From Paenibacillus senegalimassiliensis (GTDB lineage: Bacteria; Bacillota; Bacilli; Paenibacillales; Paenibacillaceae), in assembly GCF_001486585.1 (NCBI RefSeq), contig NZ_LN909046.1, positions 1,674,001 to 1,738,000 on the forward strand: 64,000 nucleotides of DNA. The letters are read 5' to 3'. Position numbers and translations under genes: made by a program. The notes beneath the pieces are model-generated. The model made no database searches. It was given only the letters and a program-made list of their open reading frames with translations, and was not told where the DNA came from. Shown piece after piece: positions 62,435 through 64,000 of this stretch; the stretch's first letter is position 1; each line of letters opens with the position of its first letter.

Positions 62435-63233
62435 TTTCTATATCAAACTCCCCATAAGCTGCCTTGAAAAATGCATTAATTTTATCTATATTCCATTCTG
62501 TCATATCTACATTTATTGTTATATTACGGACTATCTTAAGTGAATGGACATTTTGTTTACTTATTTCAGGAAAATCATGACTTAAAATGGAATCTCTATT
62601 TTGATTTTCTAAGACTTGAAATGTTTTTTCAATTTCTACTTCTGGTGTATAAACAGACTGGTTTTCTTCAACTTGCTGCTTTTGTGGAAGGGGTGAAGAA
62701 TTTAAAGTATCATCAATTAGTTTTTTAGCCTCAGAATCCCACTTAATTCTTGTAGCTTTCCCTCGTCTACCTGTTATAAACTCTCCTAGACCAGATAATT
62801 GAATGAAACTACCAAAGACATTTGCTGCTTCATTTCTATTGTTTGGTGAAACACCAAAATCATATTTTCCCCAAAAGTTTTTGACTTCTTCTATATCGGT
62901 TTCTTCTGAAAAGTCTTTTTCATTCAATCTAGATAAAAACAATTCATACGGTTGGTAACTCAATATTACTTTAAGGAATATTTCCTTCCTTTTTTCTTCA
63001 TTAGTTTCATACGCTAGTTCCTTGCCCATTTGTTTGAAATCAAAGCCAGTCACAAGACCCAGTGTTTCCATTGTTTTTCTAGTAGCATCAATTTTAGCAC
63101 CTGTGAATACTGCTTTAATTCCTTTTTCGTCACCTTGCTTCTTTTTAATTGCTTCTAGTAATTTTAAAATGTTTTCCCAGCTAGTTCCGTAGGGTAAGGT
63201 CTTATCATTATTTAGTTCCAATGCTTCACTCAA
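62415..63233 (-). CDS. Uncharacterised protein, DUF5343-like, partner of the Abi_C protein
   Basis: Protein of 272 residues. The N-terminal segment (LPYGTSWENILKLLEAIKKKQGD) and the winged-helix-like region at about 140-180 (GSFIQLSGLGEFITG) resemble DUF5343-type proteins found near defence genes. A polar linker at about 190-220 (SSPLPQKQQVEENQSV) precedes a C-terminal beta-strand region (LKIVRNITINVDMTEW). Translation starts at TTG after AGAGGG. It overlaps the Abi_C gene by 20 bases and is AT-rich. Function is unknown; a sensor or antitoxin-like partner is a hypothesis. Confidence 0.6.
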   Translation of the reverse strand: MSEALELNNDKTLPYGTSWENILKLLEAIKKKQGDEKGIKAVFTGAKIDATRKTMETLGLVTGFDFKQMGKELAYETNEEKRKEIFLKVILSYQPYELFLSRLNEKDFSEETDIEEVKNFWGKYDFGVSPNNRNEAANVFGSFIQLSGLGEFITGRRGKATRIKWDSEAKKLIDDTLNSSPLPQKQQVEENQSVYTPEVEIEKTFQVLENQNRDSILSHDFPEISKQNVHSLKIVRNITINVDMTEWNIDKINAFFKAAYGEFDIENDSENI

Positions 63234-63521
63234 TTTACATCCCTCTTTCTAGAATTGTCTTGTCTGAAAATTCATAAAGGAATAAAATCATGGGCAACTG
63301 TTTACCGAAATCATGATGATAAGTCTATTTAAAATTTGCTGTATCCGAACAGTTCCATATACCTATAGCTTGATGATATCTTATTCCCATTTCAAAATCC
63401 AGATAATATACCAAATTTCTACAAGTGATAAGGGGGCTCAGGGGCACACTCAACAAACGAATCTGGACATCCAAATTCAGTGCTTGCAACAACACAAGTC
63501 AGCAGTTAAATCCTCTATAAT

Positions 63522-63563
63522 AAATAACCTGCCGAGAAAAAGCTGTTCATCGGCAGGTTATTT
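63522..63563. terminator. Perfect hairpin, likely terminator
   Basis: AAATAACCTGCCGA (63522-63535) pairs perfectly with 63550-63563, with A/T-rich ends on both sides. It could end a transcript from either direction. Confidence 0.65.
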
Positions 63564-63566
63564 ACG

Positions 63567-63595
63567 TTGACTTTTTGTTGCTACATTAATATACT
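63567..63595 (+). promoter_or_regulatory. SigA-type promoter of the ribbon-helix-helix gene
   Basis: TTGACT (63567-63572) and TATACT (63590-63595) are 17 bases apart, about 31 bases before the start codon. Confidence 0.75.
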
Positions 63596-63625
63596 TATTG
63601 TGGACACGAAAAACGGGGTGAAGCG

Positions 63626-63805
63626 ATGTCGTCCAAAAAGATGGGGCGTCCACCGTCTGATAATCCCAAAAGTGAATTAATTCGAGTACGTGCCGATCAA
63701 GAGATTTTGAGCAAGCTGGATGCTTGCACCGAAAAGCTCCAAACGACCCGTTCCGATGTTATTCGCAAAGGGATTGAAAAGGTGTATGACGAGCTCCAAA
63801 AATAA
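63626..63805 (+). CDS. Ribbon-helix-helix (CopG/Arc-type) DNA-binding protein
   Basis: Small protein of 59 residues. It has a basic N-terminus (KKMGRPPSDNPKSE), a beta-strand ELIRVRAD and two helices (LSKLDACTEKLQ and TRSDVIRKGIEKVYDEL), the RHH fold. GGGG lies upstream of the ATG. Such proteins occur in mobile elements and as antitoxin-like repressors. The likely partner genes lie to the right of the window. Confidence 0.8.
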   Translation: MSSKKMGRPPSDNPKSELIRVRADQEILSKLDACTEKLQTTRSDVIRKGIEKVYDELQK

Positions 63806-63926
63806 AGAAGGAAGCAGCGTGGGTCCAACGAAGAACACCGCTACTTCCTATCCCGCAACCGCTTGGATAAGCAGACTGCATAAATATCCTACCATGTGCA
63901 GGAATCTCATTCAAGCGATGCGATGA
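63786..63926 (+). CDS. Possible 46-residue small protein
   Basis: An open frame overlaps the RHH gene by 20 bases and ends before the next gene. It has no family I recognise and no clear ribosome site. It may be chance; it is listed because its overlap and spacing fit an operon. Confidence 0.25.
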   Translation: MTSSKNKEGSSVGPTKNTATSYPATAWISRLHKYPTMCRNLIQAMR

Positions 63927-63945
63927 TAATAATGGGAGGATGAAT

Positions 63946-64000
63946 ATGAAAACCATTTTAGAAGCTCTGTATCGCGGACAAATTAACCCTGACGAGATCA
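63946..64000 (+). CDS. Start of a DUF6809-like protein, truncated by the window edge
   Basis: GGGAGG precedes an ATG that begins MKTILEALYRGQINPDEI, which resembles the DUF6809 family of small proteins of unknown function. The gene continues beyond the window. It follows the RHH gene on the same strand. Confidence 0.65.
   Translation, partial: MKTILEALYRGQINPDEI

Larger units (their letters stand above)
63234..63625. other. 392-base gap between the defence-like module and the RHH gene
   Basis: It should carry the promoter of the leftward module at its left end. At its right end are the hairpin at 63522-63563 and the RHH promoter. I see no gene or repeat in the middle. Confidence 0.6.

Noticed and set aside
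1..64000. CRISPR arrays, tRNA and rRNA genes
   Set aside because: No regularly spaced repeats and no cloverleaf or rRNA sequences were recognised on reading the window.

Overview
The window looks like chromosome of a Paenibacillus-type Firmicute. The signs are strong GGAGG-type ribosome binding sites with many TTG/GTG starts, three LplA/LplB/LplC-type sugar ABC transporters without their own ATPase, YesM/YesN- and YesS-type sensor-regulators, many AraC regulators, cre-like CcpA sites, and a BirA-type operator in front of bioY. No rRNA, tRNA, CRISPR array or transposase gene was recognised.

Layout. (1) 1-18 kb holds two glycan-uptake loci. The first has an ABC transporter, an AraC regulator and the GH4 alpha-galactosidase melA. 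The second has an ABC transporter with a GH51 arabinofuranosidase and a GH2 beta-galactosidase-like enzyme, preceded by a YesM/YesN two-component system and another AraC regulator. (2) 18-24.5 kb holds a cysteine-type sulfatase, a two-gene chromate transporter, a ROK regulator, the anaerobic sulfatase-maturating radical SAM enzyme and a LysR regulator. (3) 24.7-27.4 kb holds an M20 amidohydrolase and a YfcC-type carrier interrupted by a frameshift. (4) 27.4-35.5 kb is one tightly overlapping ten-gene leftward operon: bioY, acyl-CoA ligase, thiolase homologue, a split MaoC/Had-type dehydratase, an SDR reductase, EcfA, EcfA, EcfT and a FabK-like flavoprotein. Its promoter carries a near-consensus BirA operator. 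(5) 35.6-39.2 kb holds a MerR regulator, then a D-2-hydroxyacid dehydrogenase and a DASS anion carrier behind a MerR-style 19-bp-spacer promoter. (6) 39.5-44.3 kb holds a secreted PL10 pectate lyase, a TetR/SMR efflux pair, an AraC regulator and two less characterised proteins. (7) 44.4-60 kb is a pectin/rhamnogalacturonan block: KDPG aldolase, UxuB, UxuA and a GntR regulator, RhaT, RhaM, a GH105 unsaturated rhamnogalacturonyl hydrolase, a third LplABC transporter, a YesS-like regulator, a Gfo/Idh/MocA dehydrogenase and an AraC regulator. (8) 60-64 kb looks accessory and is visibly more AT-rich from 60.46 to 63.2 kb. It carries a membrane protein, a two-gene module with an Abi_C/HEPN-type C-terminus, palindromic elements, a ribbon-helix-helix protein and the start of a DUF6809-like gene.

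How it fits together. Pectate lyase and other enzymes cut plant polysaccharides, LplABC systems import the oligomers, and cytoplasmic GH4, GH2, GH51 and GH105 enzymes finish the job. Uronates pass through UxuB, UxuA and the aldolase; rhamnose is brought in by RhaT and anomerised by RhaM. The most unusual part is the BirA-controlled operon. It pairs a complete biotin ECF transporter with what looks like one full round of acyl-thioester elongation, and its thiolase homologue lacks the second catalytic cysteine. My working hypothesis is a dedicated route to, or salvage of, the pimeloyl precursor of biotin; this is inference and no activity can be shown from sequence alone.
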